From positions 1 through 33,723 of the forward strand of contig DDAM01000032.1 of the NCBI GenBank assembly GCA_002332905.1: a DNA stretch of 33,723 nt. The letters are read 5' to 3'. The translations under genes and the position numbers were made by a program. Numbering within the stretch: position 1 is the stretch's first letter; every line of letters begins with the position of its first letter. Shown here piece by piece: positions 6,894 to 15,945 of the stretch. A model generated the notes under the pieces. It saw only the letters and a list, made by a program, of their open reading frames with translations. It did no database searches and was not told the origin of the DNA. The DNA comes from Firmicutes bacterium UBA2058 (lineage in GTDB: Bacteria > Bacillota > Clostridia > Tissierellales > Sedimentibacteraceae).

Positions 6894-7856
6894 TTACTCT
6901 ATTAAACCGTATAGTTTATATGTATATTCTATAGCCATTTCATAATTTGGATATAATATAGATGCACCATTAACATCTCCTGCCACACCCTCTAAAACTA
7001 TGGTGTCTAATTTATCCGGAGTAAAACCTAATGCATCTACAGCTAATGCCATTAATTCTGTTAGTGAAAAATCAGTCTTTACATAAGGATATACATCCCT
7101 AATGAGATTTGCAAGCTTAAAGCTTAAAATCTTTTTTAATGCCTGCTTCACAAAATTTTGTTGTGCAGCTATTCTATCTAAATCCATTCTCGGATAACCT
7201 GTACCATCATTGTTTTTTCTAAATCTTAAAAATTTCAGAGCCTCTTCCCCATTAAGTACTTTTTCTCCCGGCTGAAAATCTATAACTAATGGTGGATTAT
7301 CATAAGGATCAGTATAATACATACGAATTGGTATATCTACCTTAACACCTCCGAGTGCATTAACGCCAGCTATTACTGCTTGATAGTCTACCAAAACATA
7401 TTTATGTATAGGAATTTGAAACATTTTTTCAACAGTATTAATTAATTCCTCTAAACCATCACTGCCATAAATAGCATTAATCCGCTTAGCACTTCCGTCT
7501 AAATATCCATCTCTATCTATATATGTATCTCTTGGAATTGATATTATATTGCCTTCTTTAGTATCTCTATCATAACTAGCAAGCATAATTGTATCCGTTC
7601 TAGTATGCTCAAGTCCTATAACCATAACATTTATACGCTTACTGCTCTTTACTGCTTTTTCTAGTGGTGTATCTGTGCTTGGGTCTCCATCTAAATCACT
7701 TGTGTAATTTAAATCAGATTCATTTTCACTATAAACTAATTCATCTAAAGGATTAAATAACTTTATATAAGAAAATAAAGCTACAACAATTATTAAACAA
7801 GATACTAATAATGTTAATGAAAAAATTTTCAAAAATTTTAATAAATTTTTTTTCAT
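6894..7856 (-). CDS. LCP family cell-wall glycopolymer ligase (third copy)
   Basis: The 320-residue protein has a basic start, one membrane helix (about residues 8-32) and an extracellular LytR-CpsA-Psr domain with the signatures VMVIGLEHTRTDTIM and NIISIPRDTY. The second half carries FRKNNDGTGYPRMDLDRIAAQQ, which holds conserved Arg and Asp residues of the family. LCP enzymes transfer undecaprenyl-linked polymers to peptidoglycan. I chose the ATG at 7856 because AGGTGG ends eight bases upstream; the longer frame starts at a GTG inside that site. It is the third of three tandem paralogues and is followed closely by dinB. Confidence 0.92.
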   Translation of the reverse strand: MKKNLLKFLKIFSLTLLVSCLIIVVALFSYIKLFNPLDELVYSENESDLNYTSDLDGDPSTDTPLEKAVKSSKRINVMVIGLEHTRTDTIMLASYDRDTKEGNIISIPRDTYIDRDGYLDGSAKRINAIYGSDGLEELINTVEKMFQIPIHKYVLVDYQAVIAGVNALGGVKVDIPIRMYYTDPYDNPPLVIDFQPGEKVLNGEEALKFLRFRKNNDGTGYPRMDLDRIAAQQNFVKQALKKILSFKLANLIRDVYPYVKTDFSLTELMALAVDALGFTPDKLDTIVLEGVAGDVNGASILYPNYEMAIEYTYKLYGLIE

Positions 7857-7884
7857 AGGTCTATCCACCTTTCGCTAGAAAGTA

Positions 7885-7918
7885 TAAATAAAACGGTTAT
7901 ATAAATTAATATAACCGT
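7885..7918 (-). terminator. Probable terminator between LCP genes
   Basis: ACGGTTATAT and ATATAACCGT (7893-7902 and 7909-7918) form a perfect ten-pair stem with a six-base loop. On the minus strand it is followed by an interrupted T-run (TTTATTTAT). It lies between the second and third LCP genes and may end or weaken read-through. Confidence 0.6.
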
Positions 7919-7936
7919 CTTTATTCACCTTTGCAT

Positions 7937-8902
7937 TTATTCAGTTTTCTCTGTCTCTGCTTCACTAGTTTCATCAATTAAACCATACATTTTATACACT
8001 AATTGCAATGTCTCCTCATGGTTTGGTATAACAAATGATAAATCTCCAATATATTTTCCTACTCCAGGAAGTATATGAGTACTTAAATTATCCATAGAAA
8101 ATCCTACTGCATCTGATGCTAAAGCAATTAATTCTGTAATTGAGAAATTTGTGCCTACATAAGGATAAACTTCTTTTATAAATGTAGGTAATTTAAAGCT
8201 TAATAACTTCTTAACAGTTTCTTTAACAAATTCCTGCTGAGCTTTAATTCTTCCAATATCTCCTTCAGAATATCCTTTTCTGTACCTTAAAAATTTAAGT
8301 GCATTTTCTCCGTCTAAAAATTGTCTTCCGGCTGGAATATTAATGTATAGCGGAGGATCATCATAAGGATCGCTATACCTCATAGGAAATGGTATGTCTA
8401 TTTCTACTCCACCTAAAGCATTTACACCTTCAACAACTGCTTCATAATCTACTGTTACATATTTATGAATAGGTATGCTTAATAAGGTTTCGACTGCATC
8501 TATGAGGCCATCAATGTCCTCACTTTGATATACAGCATTTATTTTTAAACCACCACTCGTATATCCTTCCCTTTCATATAAGGTATCTCTAGGTATAGAA
8601 ATTATGTCTCCAACTTTATTTTTTCTATCATAGCTTGCCACCATAATTGTATCAGTTCTTGTATGCTCTAATCCAACAACTAAAACATTAATTCTTTTAC
8701 TACTTTTTATAGCTTTTTCAAGTGGCGTAGCGTTAGGATCATTTTCTATATCATCATTATTATCATTAAAATCAGGGTTGTTACTTTCATATCCTAAATT
8801 ATCTAGTGGATTAAAAATTCTTAAATATAAATAAAATCCGCCTATAATTAGCAATGCTGATATGAATAATGTTGAGAAAAACACTTTGAAAAAACGTGCC
8901 AT
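7937..8902 (-). CDS. LCP family cell-wall glycopolymer ligase (second copy)
   Basis: A 321-residue paralogue of its two neighbours: one N-terminal membrane helix, an acidic linker (NNPDFNDNNDDIENDP), then the LCP domain with VLVVGLEHTRTDTIM, DIISIPRDT and FLRYRKGYSEGDIGRIKAQQ. It ends in a short acidic tail. The ATG at 8902 follows AGGTGG. It has its own promoter (TTGAAA-17-TATAAT), so it can be expressed apart from the first copy. Which polymer it attaches cannot be told. Confidence 0.92.
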   Translation of the reverse strand: MARFFKVFFSTLFISALLIIGGFYLYLRIFNPLDNLGYESNNPDFNDNNDDIENDPNATPLEKAIKSSKRINVLVVGLEHTRTDTIMVASYDRKNKVGDIISIPRDTLYEREGYTSGGLKINAVYQSEDIDGLIDAVETLLSIPIHKYVTVDYEAVVEGVNALGGVEIDIPFPMRYSDPYDDPPLYINIPAGRQFLDGENALKFLRYRKGYSEGDIGRIKAQQEFVKETVKKLLSFKLPTFIKEVYPYVGTNFSITELIALASDAVGFSMDNLSTHILPGVGKYIGDLSFVIPNHEETLQLVYKMYGLIDETSEAETEKTE

Positions 8903-8938
8903 TTATAAGTTCCACCTTTCATCACTAAAACACGTAAA

Positions 8939-8967
8939 ATTATATCACCATTACTATCAATTTTCAA
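8939..8967 (-). promoter_or_regulatory. Promoter of the second LCP gene
   Basis: On the minus strand TTGAAA (8967-8962), a 17-base spacer and a perfect TATAAT (8944-8939) lie about 37 bases before the ATG at 8902. Confidence 0.75.
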
Positions 8968-9012
8968 TTAAATTATTTAAAAGTTTATAAATAATTTAGA
9001 TTTTTTTAAGAT

Positions 9013-10035
9013 TTATTCGTCTTTGGTGTCATCTTCTGTATTTTTATTTTCTATTGTGTCATCTTCTATTTGTATTAATCCATTATTTAATGTATCTTCT
9101 GGCTCTACATTATAAAGTTTATAAACATATTCCTTAATTCCAGCTTCATTTGGAACTACATAATCCAGATTATCCATTTTCTTTGTATAGTGATCAATTA
9201 TATCAGTTTGCAGGTTATCCATAGAAAAACCAACCAGTCCTGTTGCTAAGCCCAACATTTCAGTAAGTGTAAAATTAGTATCAATGTGTTTAAACGCTTC
9301 ATTTATAACAGCAGGAAGCTTTAACCCTAAAGCTTTTTTAACTGCTACGCGTATAAAGTCCTGTTGTGTTTTTATTCTACCGATATCTCCTTCAGGATAA
9401 CCTGTTCCATCACTATTTTGTCTAAATCTTAAAAATTTAAGTGCAGTTTCTCCATCGAGAGTTTGAACTCCGGCTTTAATGTCTATTTGTAAAGGAGGTG
9501 AATCAAATGGATCGCTGTATCGCATATTCATCGGAACATTTACTTCTATTCCGTCTAGCAAGTCAACAACACTTACAACAGCATCATAATCTACAGTTAC
9601 ATACTTATGTATAGGCATCATTGTCACATGTTCAACTGCATCTATTAACCCTTCTATACCTTCAGTTTGATACACAGCATTAATTTTCTTTTGTTGTCTA
9701 TTATCATAATTCTCTCGTTCATAGTATGTATCTCGAGGTATTGACAAAACATTTGCCTTTTTCTCTTCTTTATCATAGCTAACAAGCATTATGGTGTCGG
9801 TTCTTACATGCTCTTTACCAACTAGCAATATATTAATTCTTGAACTATTTTTAATTGCTCTTTCAAATGGTGTTAAATCTTTATCTTCATCTATTTTTAC
9901 AGTATCAATAATCTCTTTTAATGATGGAAATTTAACAGCATCTCTATTAAAAATTACATATCCAAAAGCACTTACTGTACAAACACAGATAAATAGCAAA
10001 ATTGTAGTAAAATATATTTTAAAAAAATGTTTCAT
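9013..10035 (-). CDS. LCP family cell-wall glycopolymer ligase (first copy)
   Basis: A 340-residue member of the LytR-CpsA-Psr family: membrane helix near residues 7-28, LCP domain with NILLVGKEHVRTDTIML and VLSIPRDTYYE, then FLRFRQNSDGTGYPEGDIGR. It has a longer acidic C-terminal tail than its sisters (IEDDTIENKNTEDDTKDE), perhaps a wall-proximal linker. ATG at 10035 follows GAGAGG. It is the first of three tandem copies and has its own extended -10 promoter. Confidence 0.92.
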   Translation of the reverse strand: MKHFFKIYFTTILLFICVCTVSAFGYVIFNRDAVKFPSLKEIIDTVKIDEDKDLTPFERAIKNSSRINILLVGKEHVRTDTIMLVSYDKEEKKANVLSIPRDTYYERENYDNRQQKKINAVYQTEGIEGLIDAVEHVTMMPIHKYVTVDYDAVVSVVDLLDGIEVNVPMNMRYSDPFDSPPLQIDIKAGVQTLDGETALKFLRFRQNSDGTGYPEGDIGRIKTQQDFIRVAVKKALGLKLPAVINEAFKHIDTNFTLTEMLGLATGLVGFSMDNLQTDIIDHYTKKMDNLDYVVPNEAGIKEYVYKLYNVEPEDTLNNGLIQIEDDTIENKNTEDDTKDE

Positions 10036-10095
10036 CTTATCCTCTCATTACGACCCTTTGCAGAGCCACAAAATTTTAGCGTTAAGTCATTTGAT

Positions 10096-10104
10096 ATTAT
10101 ACCA
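10096..10104 (-). promoter_or_regulatory. Extended -10 promoter of the first LCP gene
   Basis: On the minus strand TGGTATAAT (10104-10096) is a perfect extended -10; the region 16-17 bases upstream (TTTCAA/TTCAAA) is a weak -35. The same TGTGGTATAATATC string occurs upstream of the permease remnant near 26700. Confidence 0.6.
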
Positions 10105-10273
10105 CAATCTTGTTAATTTTGAAATAGTCAAAACACAATTTGACAAAATTACTATATTTTTTATGCACAATTTTTATTAAAAATTAAAATAATTTTTAAT
10201 AAAATGTATAATAAATTATGCAATACATGAATTACTGATTATATTTAAAATATATCTTTTTTTTAAATAAATA

Positions 10274-10302
10274 TTGCTATTTTATTAATTAGGGTTTATA
10301 AT
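10274..10302 (+). promoter_or_regulatory. Cold-shock gene promoter
   Basis: TTGCTA (10274-10279), a 17-base spacer and TATAAT (10297-10302). The implied leader is only about 25 bases, much shorter than the long thermosensing leaders of some enterobacterial csp genes. Confidence 0.65.
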
Positions 10303-10333
10303 GTATTTATATTTTATATTTGGAGGATTTTCA

Positions 10334-10534
10334 ATGAAAACAGGTACAGTTAAATGGTTTGATTCTAAGAAAGGTTTTGGATTTATCTCTTGTGATGACG
10401 GAAAAGATGTATTCGTACATTTTACTGCTATATCTTCAGATGGATTTAAAACATTAGAAGAAGGCCAAAAAGTAAACTTTGATATCATAGATGGTCAAAA
10501 AGGACCTCAAGCTAGCAACGTAACATTAGCTTAG
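10334..10534 (+). CDS. csp: Cold-shock domain protein
   Basis: The 66-residue product is a single cold-shock domain with both RNA-binding motifs, KGFGFI (RNP1) and VFVHF (RNP2), and the typical start MKTGTVKWFDSKKGFG. Such proteins bind single-stranded RNA and melt secondary structure. I chose the ATG at 10334 since GGAGG (10322-10326) lies seven bases upstream; a longer in-frame start near 10301 falls at the promoter. It is monocistronic, with its own promoter and terminator, between two minus-strand clusters. Confidence 0.97.
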   Translation: MKTGTVKWFDSKKGFGFISCDDGKDVFVHFTAISSDGFKTLEEGQKVNFDIIDGQKGPQASNVTLA

Positions 10535-10602
10535 TCTAAGGTACTTTTAACCTATTAATATATATAACAATCTATATTAAATAAGGTATTTCAAAGAACA
10601 AT

Positions 10603-10631
10603 AAAAGGAGGTATTATATACACTCCTTTTT
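10603..10631. terminator. Bidirectional terminator between csp and cvfB
   Basis: AAAAGGAG (10603-10610) pairs with CTCCTTTT (10623-10630), followed by T on plus and preceded by A-rich sequence. It lies between the convergent csp and cvfB genes and can serve both. Confidence 0.65.
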
Positions 10632-10638
10632 GTTTTGG

Positions 10639-11553
10639 CTATTTTTGTGGTTTTTTATGGATTTTTCTATTATTATTTTGCTTTGTGTTATTTTTTGTAA
10701 ATGAATTTTTTTCATTAGCTAATTCAATTCCTGATTTTGATATAACAATCAGTTTTCTTTTCATTAAATTACCGATAGCTTTTTTAAATGAGCTTTTACT
10801 CATATTGAAATTTTTCTTTATATCCTCAGGATTGCTATCATCGTTAAAAGGAAGTTTACCTTTGTTTTTAACAAGCTTATTATAGATTTGCTCTCCATCT
10901 TTATCAATTTGCATCCTAGGTGCATCTTTTAGGCTTAGACTTAATTTTCCATCTTCTTTTACTTGGTTTACTCTAACCTCTACTTCATCCCCAATATGTA
11001 AAGGTCTAAACAATTCCTTTTCATGTATCATTCCAAGATATTTTCCATCTACTGCTATCATAGCTCCAAGTCCTCTTCTTAAGCTAAACACAGTACCTTT
11101 AACCTTATCATTAACCTTATATGGAGAATCTGTTCTTAATACGTTATATAAATTCATTGTAGCGCATAATCTTTTTGATTTATCTATGTAAATACCAACC
11201 ATATATTCGCCATTAACTCTAATTTCGCCGATTTGCTCTTTATATGGTAAAAATAAATCTTTTTCTAATCCCCAGTTCAAAAATGCACCTATCTTTGATA
11301 TTTCAGCTACTTTAAGATAGCCTATTTCACCAATGGTTAATTTAGGTCTTTTAGTAGTTGCTATTATTCTATCATTTGAATCTTTATATACAAAAACCTC
11401 TAGCTTATCACTTTTTTTCGTTCCTTCTGGAACTTGTTTTATTGGTAGTAGAACATCATTTTCTTTTTTATCGTCTTCATGCTCTCTCAAGTAAACTCCA
11501 AATTCTACTTCCTTTGCAACCACTAATGTTTGCATTTCTCCAAGTTTAATCAT
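10639..11553 (-). CDS. cvfB: CvfB-like S1 RNA-binding protein
   Basis: The 304-residue protein matches the CvfB/YitL layout: tandem S1-type OB folds (for example IGEIGYLKVAEISKIGAFLNWG and VKGTVFSLRRGLGAMIAVDGKYLGMIHEKE, shown here in part) and a C-terminal winged helix (DIKKNFNMSKSSFKKAIGNL). CvfB proteins bind RNA and influence virulence and global expression in staphylococci. I chose the ATG at 11553, preceded by GGAGG (11558-11562); an ATG at 11583 would place codons through a perfect hairpin. It lies downstream of pgi with an intercistronic double hairpin between them. Confidence 0.88.
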   Translation of the reverse strand: MIKLGEMQTLVVAKEVEFGVYLREHEDDKKENDVLLPIKQVPEGTKKSDKLEVFVYKDSNDRIIATTKRPKLTIGEIGYLKVAEISKIGAFLNWGLEKDLFLPYKEQIGEIRVNGEYMVGIYIDKSKRLCATMNLYNVLRTDSPYKVNDKVKGTVFSLRRGLGAMIAVDGKYLGMIHEKELFRPLHIGDEVEVRVNQVKEDGKLSLSLKDAPRMQIDKDGEQIYNKLVKNKGKLPFNDDSNPEDIKKNFNMSKSSFKKAIGNLMKRKLIVISKSGIELANEKNSFTKNNTKQNNNRKIHKKPQK

Positions 11554-11566
11554 TATTCCTCCTATT

Positions 11567-11610
11567 ATGCCACTTAGTGGCATTTAGAGTGAAGAACTTT
11601 TTCTTCACTC
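11567..11610 (-). promoter_or_regulatory. Double hairpin before the cvfB ribosome site
   Basis: On the minus strand a ten-pair hairpin (GAGTGAAGAA/TTCTTCACTC, 11587-11610) is followed by ATGCCAC-TAA-GTGGCAT (11567-11583), then AATA and GGAGG. There is no T-run, so this is not a simple terminator. The same second hairpin and a similar first one precede rqcP at 27877-27929. Confidence 0.6.
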
Positions 11611-11622
11611 TCTCACTTAAAA

Positions 11623-12897
11623 TTAATTATTTAATAAATTTTTCATATTATTTTTATATTCTTCAACACCCATCTGGTTAAATGGATTAACATCTAACAT
11701 ATATGCACTTATTGCGCAAGATACCATAAAAAAGTAATAAAGTTTGGCAATATAATATTCATTTACTTCCGGTATAGAAATAATTATATTAGGAACTCCA
11801 CCATCAACATGAGCTTTAACTGTCGCTTCAAAGGCATTTTTATTTATCCATTCAACTGATTTGCCTGACAAATAATTTAAATTATCTAAGTTATTGTCAT
11901 CATTAGGAATAGATATATTATATCCATTTTTGTCAACGAATAACGTAGTTTCAAAAAATATTTTTTTACCATCTTGAATTAGCTGGCCCATTGAATGTAA
12001 ATCTGCGGTATAGGTAAGAGATGCAGGATATAGTCCTTTTCCATCTTTGCCTTCACTTTCCCCGAACAACTGCTTCCACCATTCTGATATATATATAAGC
12101 TCAGGAGTGTAATTAGTTAAAATTTCAATATCCTTTGTTTTACCTAAAATATATCGTACAGCGGCATATTGACAGCATATATTTTCTTCAAAGTTGTTTG
12201 ATGAGAATTCTTTATGTGCATCATTTAGCCCTCTCATCATTTCATCTATATTGATTCCTGCACAGGCTACAGGTAAAAGTCCTACAGGAGTAAAAACAGA
12301 ATATCTTCCACCAATATCATCTGGTACTACAAAGCTTTCCATTGAGTTAATTTCTGCTATTTGTCTTAATGCTCCCTTGCTTTTATCAGTAACTGCATAT
12401 ATCCTATCATTTGCTTTATCTTTATACTTATTATACATCTCATTTTTCAACAATCTAAATGCAACTGCTGGTTCAATAGTTGTACCAGATTTTGAAATTA
12501 CTATCAAGCTTGTGTTATAATTCTCAATAATTTTTATCGCTTTTAATAAACTTTTTTCACTTAAATTATTGCCAACAAAAAATATTTTAGGAACATTGCT
12601 TGGAAAATCATTATAATTTTCGCCATTTATGGCACTTATAGTTGCCCTTGCCCCCATGTATGAACCACCTGTACCTATTACAATGACTGCATCTGAACCA
12701 TTCATTATTTTTTCAGAGATGGCTTTTATTTTATCATACTCTTCTTTATTATTATCATATGAATAGTTTATCCAACCAGTATATTCATTTCCAGAACCAG
12801 TTTTATTGAACAATTTATCATATGCAACCATAACATCTTTTTTTACATTGTTTATATCAATTTCACTTATTCCACTATTACGTAAATCTAATCTCAT
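11623..12897 (-). CDS. pgi: Glucose-6-phosphate isomerase
   Basis: This 424-residue enzyme interconverts glucose 6-phosphate and fructose 6-phosphate. Family landmarks are all present: VIGTGGSYMGARA, the phosphate-binding VISKSGTTIEPA, GGRYSVFTPVGLLP, the catalytic-Glu region QLFGESEGKDGKG, HSMGQLIQDG and a Lys in MGVEEYKNN near the end. Length fits the short Gram-positive type. ATG at 12897 follows AGGAGG. It lies downstream of the phosphatase gene and upstream of cvfB, all on one strand. Confidence 0.97.
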   Translation of the reverse strand: MRLDLRNSGISEIDINNVKKDVMVAYDKLFNKTGSGNEYTGWINYSYDNNKEEYDKIKAISEKIMNGSDAVIVIGTGGSYMGARATISAINGENYNDFPSNVPKIFFVGNNLSEKSLLKAIKIIENYNTSLIVISKSGTTIEPAVAFRLLKNEMYNKYKDKANDRIYAVTDKSKGALRQIAEINSMESFVVPDDIGGRYSVFTPVGLLPVACAGINIDEMMRGLNDAHKEFSSNNFEENICCQYAAVRYILGKTKDIEILTNYTPELIYISEWWKQLFGESEGKDGKGLYPASLTYTADLHSMGQLIQDGKKIFFETTLFVDKNGYNISIPNDDNNLDNLNYLSGKSVEWINKNAFEATVKAHVDGGVPNIIISIPEVNEYYIAKLYYFFMVSCAISAYMLDVNPFNQMGVEEYKNNMKNLLNN

Positions 12898-12914
12898 AGT
12901 AACCTCCTGTCTTT

Positions 12915-12943
12915 CTTCACACTGTGAAGTGTCTTTTTACACT
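12915..12943 (-). promoter_or_regulatory. Overlapping hairpins before pgi
   Basis: CTTCACA-C-TGTGAAG (12915-12929) and AGTGT-CTTTTT-ACACT (12928-12943) overlap by two bases and sit just upstream of the pgi ribosome site. Their TTCACAC/GTGTGAA core resembles the first hairpins before cvfB and rqcP. Confidence 0.45.
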
Positions 12944-12971
12944 ATATCTCCTTCATTCTTAAATGTACCTA

Positions 12972-14066
12972 TTAATCAACTACCTCAACTAGCATTATTG
13001 CACAATCATCCTTTAAGCTATTAGCACTGAATTTAATCACTTCAGAATAAACATTTAGTAATATATTATTACCATCTTTAACAATATCAATTAGTCTATC
13101 TTCACCAAATTCTTCATTGCTGTGGTTCTTAGCTTCAACAATTCCATCAGTATAAAAAATTAACTTATCTTTTAATTTTAACTTTATTGTTGCAATCTCG
13201 TATTCAACATTATCAAATATATTGCATATTGGATAACCCTTTGCTTCTAAAAATGAAAGTTCATTATTTGATATTAGAATAGGGTTTGTATTATGACCTG
13301 CATTAACATACGAAAATTCCCTTGTTTGTTTATCATATATGCTAAAAAATACAGAAAAGTATTTGTCTGAATCTAAATTTAACGACAAAAACATTTTGTG
13401 TAGCTCTTTCATTATTTTATTTATGTTAAATTGATTTTTACTTATAGTCCTTAGAGTTTGTCTCACAAACATGGTCAATAAAGATGCAGAAACACCATGT
13501 CCTACAACGTCACATATATAAACACCTGTATATCGATCATTAATCTTATATACATCAAATATATCACCACTTAACATCTCTGAAGGCTCATAAATATAAT
13601 CAAGTGCTAAGCCATTATATATTTCCTTAGGAGGTAACATTCTTTTTTGCATATTTTTAGCAAATTTTATGTCACTAAACATCTTTCTGCTTTTTTCGTT
13701 TAACTCTTTTGTCAACTCTTTAGCATATGTTATATCTCTAAATACCTCAACAGCTGCAATTATTTCCCCATCATTATTTTTTAGTGGCGAAGAAACTACA
13801 TTATATGTTTTGTTGTCATATACAATCTCTTTTTTGGCTACTTTACCTGTTTCCAATGTTAAGCAAGATATACAATCAGTACATTTTCTTTCTTTTTTGA
13901 GTAGGTTATAGCATTTTTCACCCTCTAAGCATCTACCAACATCATCGCACATTTTTTTATTTGCATATAAAATATTATTGCTTCTATCTATAACTCTAAC
14001 CCAATCAATCATCCCTTCAACTATGTTAAAATGACCATCTTCAAAACCTTTATACGATAGTTCCAT
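12972..14066 (-). CDS. PAS domain PP2C-type (SpoIIE/RsbU) phosphatase
   Basis: The 364-residue protein has an N-terminal PAS domain (about 10-115) with a cysteine cluster (EGEKCYNLLKKERKCTDC then ISC), a short helical linker, and a C-terminal PP2C/SpoIIE phosphatase domain. The domain has the metal-binding blocks LSGDIFDVY, CDVVGHGVSASLL, NAGHN, FYTDGIVEA and DDCAIMLVEV. Such enzymes usually dephosphorylate anti-sigma-factor antagonists. The cysteines could hold a metal or cluster or sense redox state; that is inference. I chose the ATG at 14066, behind GGAGG; the ORF start at 14078 overlaps that site. It occupies the place after yvcK where whiA is usually found. No partner STAS or kinase gene is in the window. 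Confidence 0.88.
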   Translation of the reverse strand: MELSYKGFEDGHFNIVEGMIDWVRVIDRSNNILYANKKMCDDVGRCLEGEKCYNLLKKERKCTDCISCLTLETGKVAKKEIVYDNKTYNVVSSPLKNNDGEIIAAVEVFRDITYAKELTKELNEKSRKMFSDIKFAKNMQKRMLPPKEIYNGLALDYIYEPSEMLSGDIFDVYKINDRYTGVYICDVVGHGVSASLLTMFVRQTLRTISKNQFNINKIMKELHKMFLSLNLDSDKYFSVFFSIYDKQTREFSYVNAGHNTNPILISNNELSFLEAKGYPICNIFDNVEYEIATIKLKLKDKLIFYTDGIVEAKNHSNEEFGEDRLIDIVKDGNNILLNVYSEVIKFSANSLKDDCAIMLVEVVD

Positions 14067-14095
14067 GCCTTCCTCCATAATATATAAAGCTATAG

Positions 14096-15055
14096 CTAAT
14101 TTTTAATATAATTACTTAAAAGATTACCAATTTTAGTGGCATTATGCCTTATGTAATTACTTTTAATTTCTATAAAATCACTTGAAATCACTTTTATGTT
14201 ATTTTCTTCTAATTCTTTTATTTGCTCTTCGTCAAGAATAACCTGCTTAGCACCTTTATATATATATTTTTCAATATCATTATCTGATAGTTTTTTATCA
14301 TTTGCAATAACAAAATCTATAATATTTTTACCTACGTGCTTCTTTATAGCATTTACATGATCAACTACATTATAATCATCTGTTTCTCCTGGCTGAGTCA
14401 TTAAATTACACACATAAAACACCTTGCATTTTGATTCATATATTTTATCTGGTATTGAATTGATTAGTAAATTTGGAATAACACTTGTATAAAGACTGCC
14501 AGGTCCAATTACAACTATGTCAGCTTTTTCAATATCGTTTATTGTCTCCTCCAAAGGATCACAACAACTCGGTACCAATGATATAGTATCTATTTTACAA
14601 TTTGCTTTTTCAGCATATGATGGTATTGTATTTTCTCCAAGTATTACTTCCCCATTGCTTAAATAAGCTTTTAAGTGAGTATCTTGCAATGTCATAGGTA
14701 AAACCTTGCCTGATAATCTGAATATACTGCCTATTTCTTTAAGGGCATGTTCATAATTTCCAAAAATCTCATACATTGCAGCAATTAATAGATTGCCAAA
14801 GCTTTGCCCTTGTAAATACCCTTCCTTAAATCTATGCTGTAAAAGTTTTAACATAGAAGGCTCTATATCTGCCAAAGCAGTTATACAGCTTCTCATATCT
14901 CCAGGTGGTAGCATACCTAAATCTTCTCTTAAAATTCCAGAACCTCCACCATCATCTGCCACTGTTACTACAGCTGTAATATCTTTTGTAAATTTCTTAA
15001 TCCCCCTAAGGAGTACAGATAAACCTGTACCTCCTCCAAAAACTACTATTTTCAT
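14096..15055 (-). CDS. yvcK: Gluconeogenesis factor YvcK (CofD-like)
   Basis: A 319-residue CofD/UPF0052 protein with the nucleotide-binding start VFGGGTGLSVLLRG, the block VADDGGGSGILREDLGMLPPG (shown in part) and GPGSLYTSVIPN. YvcK binds UDP-sugars and is needed for growth on gluconeogenic carbon and for cell-wall homeostasis in Bacillus and relatives. It lies 19 bases after rapZ, the typical order, and the ATG at 15055 follows GAGGCG. Confidence 0.95.
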   Translation of the reverse strand: MKIVVFGGGTGLSVLLRGIKKFTKDITAVVTVADDGGGSGILREDLGMLPPGDMRSCITALADIEPSMLKLLQHRFKEGYLQGQSFGNLLIAAMYEIFGNYEHALKEIGSIFRLSGKVLPMTLQDTHLKAYLSNGEVILGENTIPSYAEKANCKIDTISLVPSCCDPLEETINDIEKADIVVIGPGSLYTSVIPNLLINSIPDKIYESKCKVFYVCNLMTQPGETDDYNVVDHVNAIKKHVGKNIIDFVIANDKKLSDNDIEKYIYKGAKQVILDEEQIKELEENNIKVISSDFIEIKSNYIRHNATKIGNLLSNYIKN

Positions 15056-15074
15056 TTTACGCCTCAGATATTAT

Positions 15075-15929
15075 TTATTTTAATTCATCTCTATGAGATA
15101 CTGTAACTCTATAATTTTCATTGCCAAAAAAATCAGCTAGTTTATTGGCAATAGTAACAGACCTATGCTTTCCGCCTGTGCAGCCTATTGAGATAACCAA
15201 ATTAGTTTTTCCTTCAGCTATATAGTTAGGCAATAAAAATTCTAATAGCTCTTTTAATTTTTTCAAAAGTGCTTTGCTTATATCATATTTCATAACATAA
15301 TCTTGAACTTCTTTATTATTACCTGTTAGCGGTTTTAATGTTTCTATATAGTATGGATTTGGCAAAAATCTAACATCAAACACTAAATCAGAATCATTAG
15401 GTATGCCATATTTATAACCAAAGGACACAAATGATATAGTAAGATTGTGTGATATTTTACCATCTCTAAAAATACTTATTATTTCTTCCTTTAGCCTTCC
15501 GAGTTTAAGATTTGTAGTATCAATTATATAATTTGATTTTTGCTTAACATCCTTTAATATTTCTCTTTCTTTCAATATTCCGTTTAAAGTTATTCCTGTT
15601 GTACTTAATGGATGAGGTCTTCTGAGTTCCTTATATCTTTTAACAAGCTCATCATCAGATGCATCAAGATACAATATACTGTACTTTATACCATTTTCAC
15701 TCAAAACATTAAGACTTGTGAATAAATCATTAAAAAATATACCACCTCTAATATCTACAACTACTGCAACCTTATCTACAGATTTTGTTGATGCTTTACA
15801 AAGTTCTGCAAAGTTAGGTAAAAGCATTGGTGGCAGATTGTCCATACAGTAGTAATTCATATCCTCTAAAACCTTCACTGCTTGACTTTTTCCTGCTCCT
15901 GACATGCCTGTAATTATAACAAACTCCAT
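15075..15929 (-). CDS. rapZ: RNase adapter/nucleotide-binding protein RapZ
   Basis: The 284-residue protein carries the Walker A motif GMSGAGKSQ near residue 8, YCMDNLPPMLLP, and the C-terminal block ISIGCTGGKHRS of the RapZ/YvcJ family. In enterobacteria RapZ guides RNase E to a small RNA that controls glucosamine-6-phosphate synthase; the Gram-positive role is less clear. I chose the ATG at 15929 with GAGGTG upstream; a GTG at 15938 overlaps that site. It sits between a PHP-domain gene and yvcK. Confidence 0.95.
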   Translation of the reverse strand: MEFVIITGMSGAGKSQAVKVLEDMNYYCMDNLPPMLLPNFAELCKASTKSVDKVAVVVDIRGGIFFNDLFTSLNVLSENGIKYSILYLDASDDELVKRYKELRRPHPLSTTGITLNGILKEREILKDVKQKSNYIIDTTNLKLGRLKEEIISIFRDGKISHNLTISFVSFGYKYGIPNDSDLVFDVRFLPNPYYIETLKPLTGNNKEVQDYVMKYDISKALLKKLKELLEFLLPNYIAEGKTNLVISIGCTGGKHRSVTIANKLADFFGNENYRVTVSHRDELK

Positions 15930-15945
15930 ATAAATCACCTCACTT

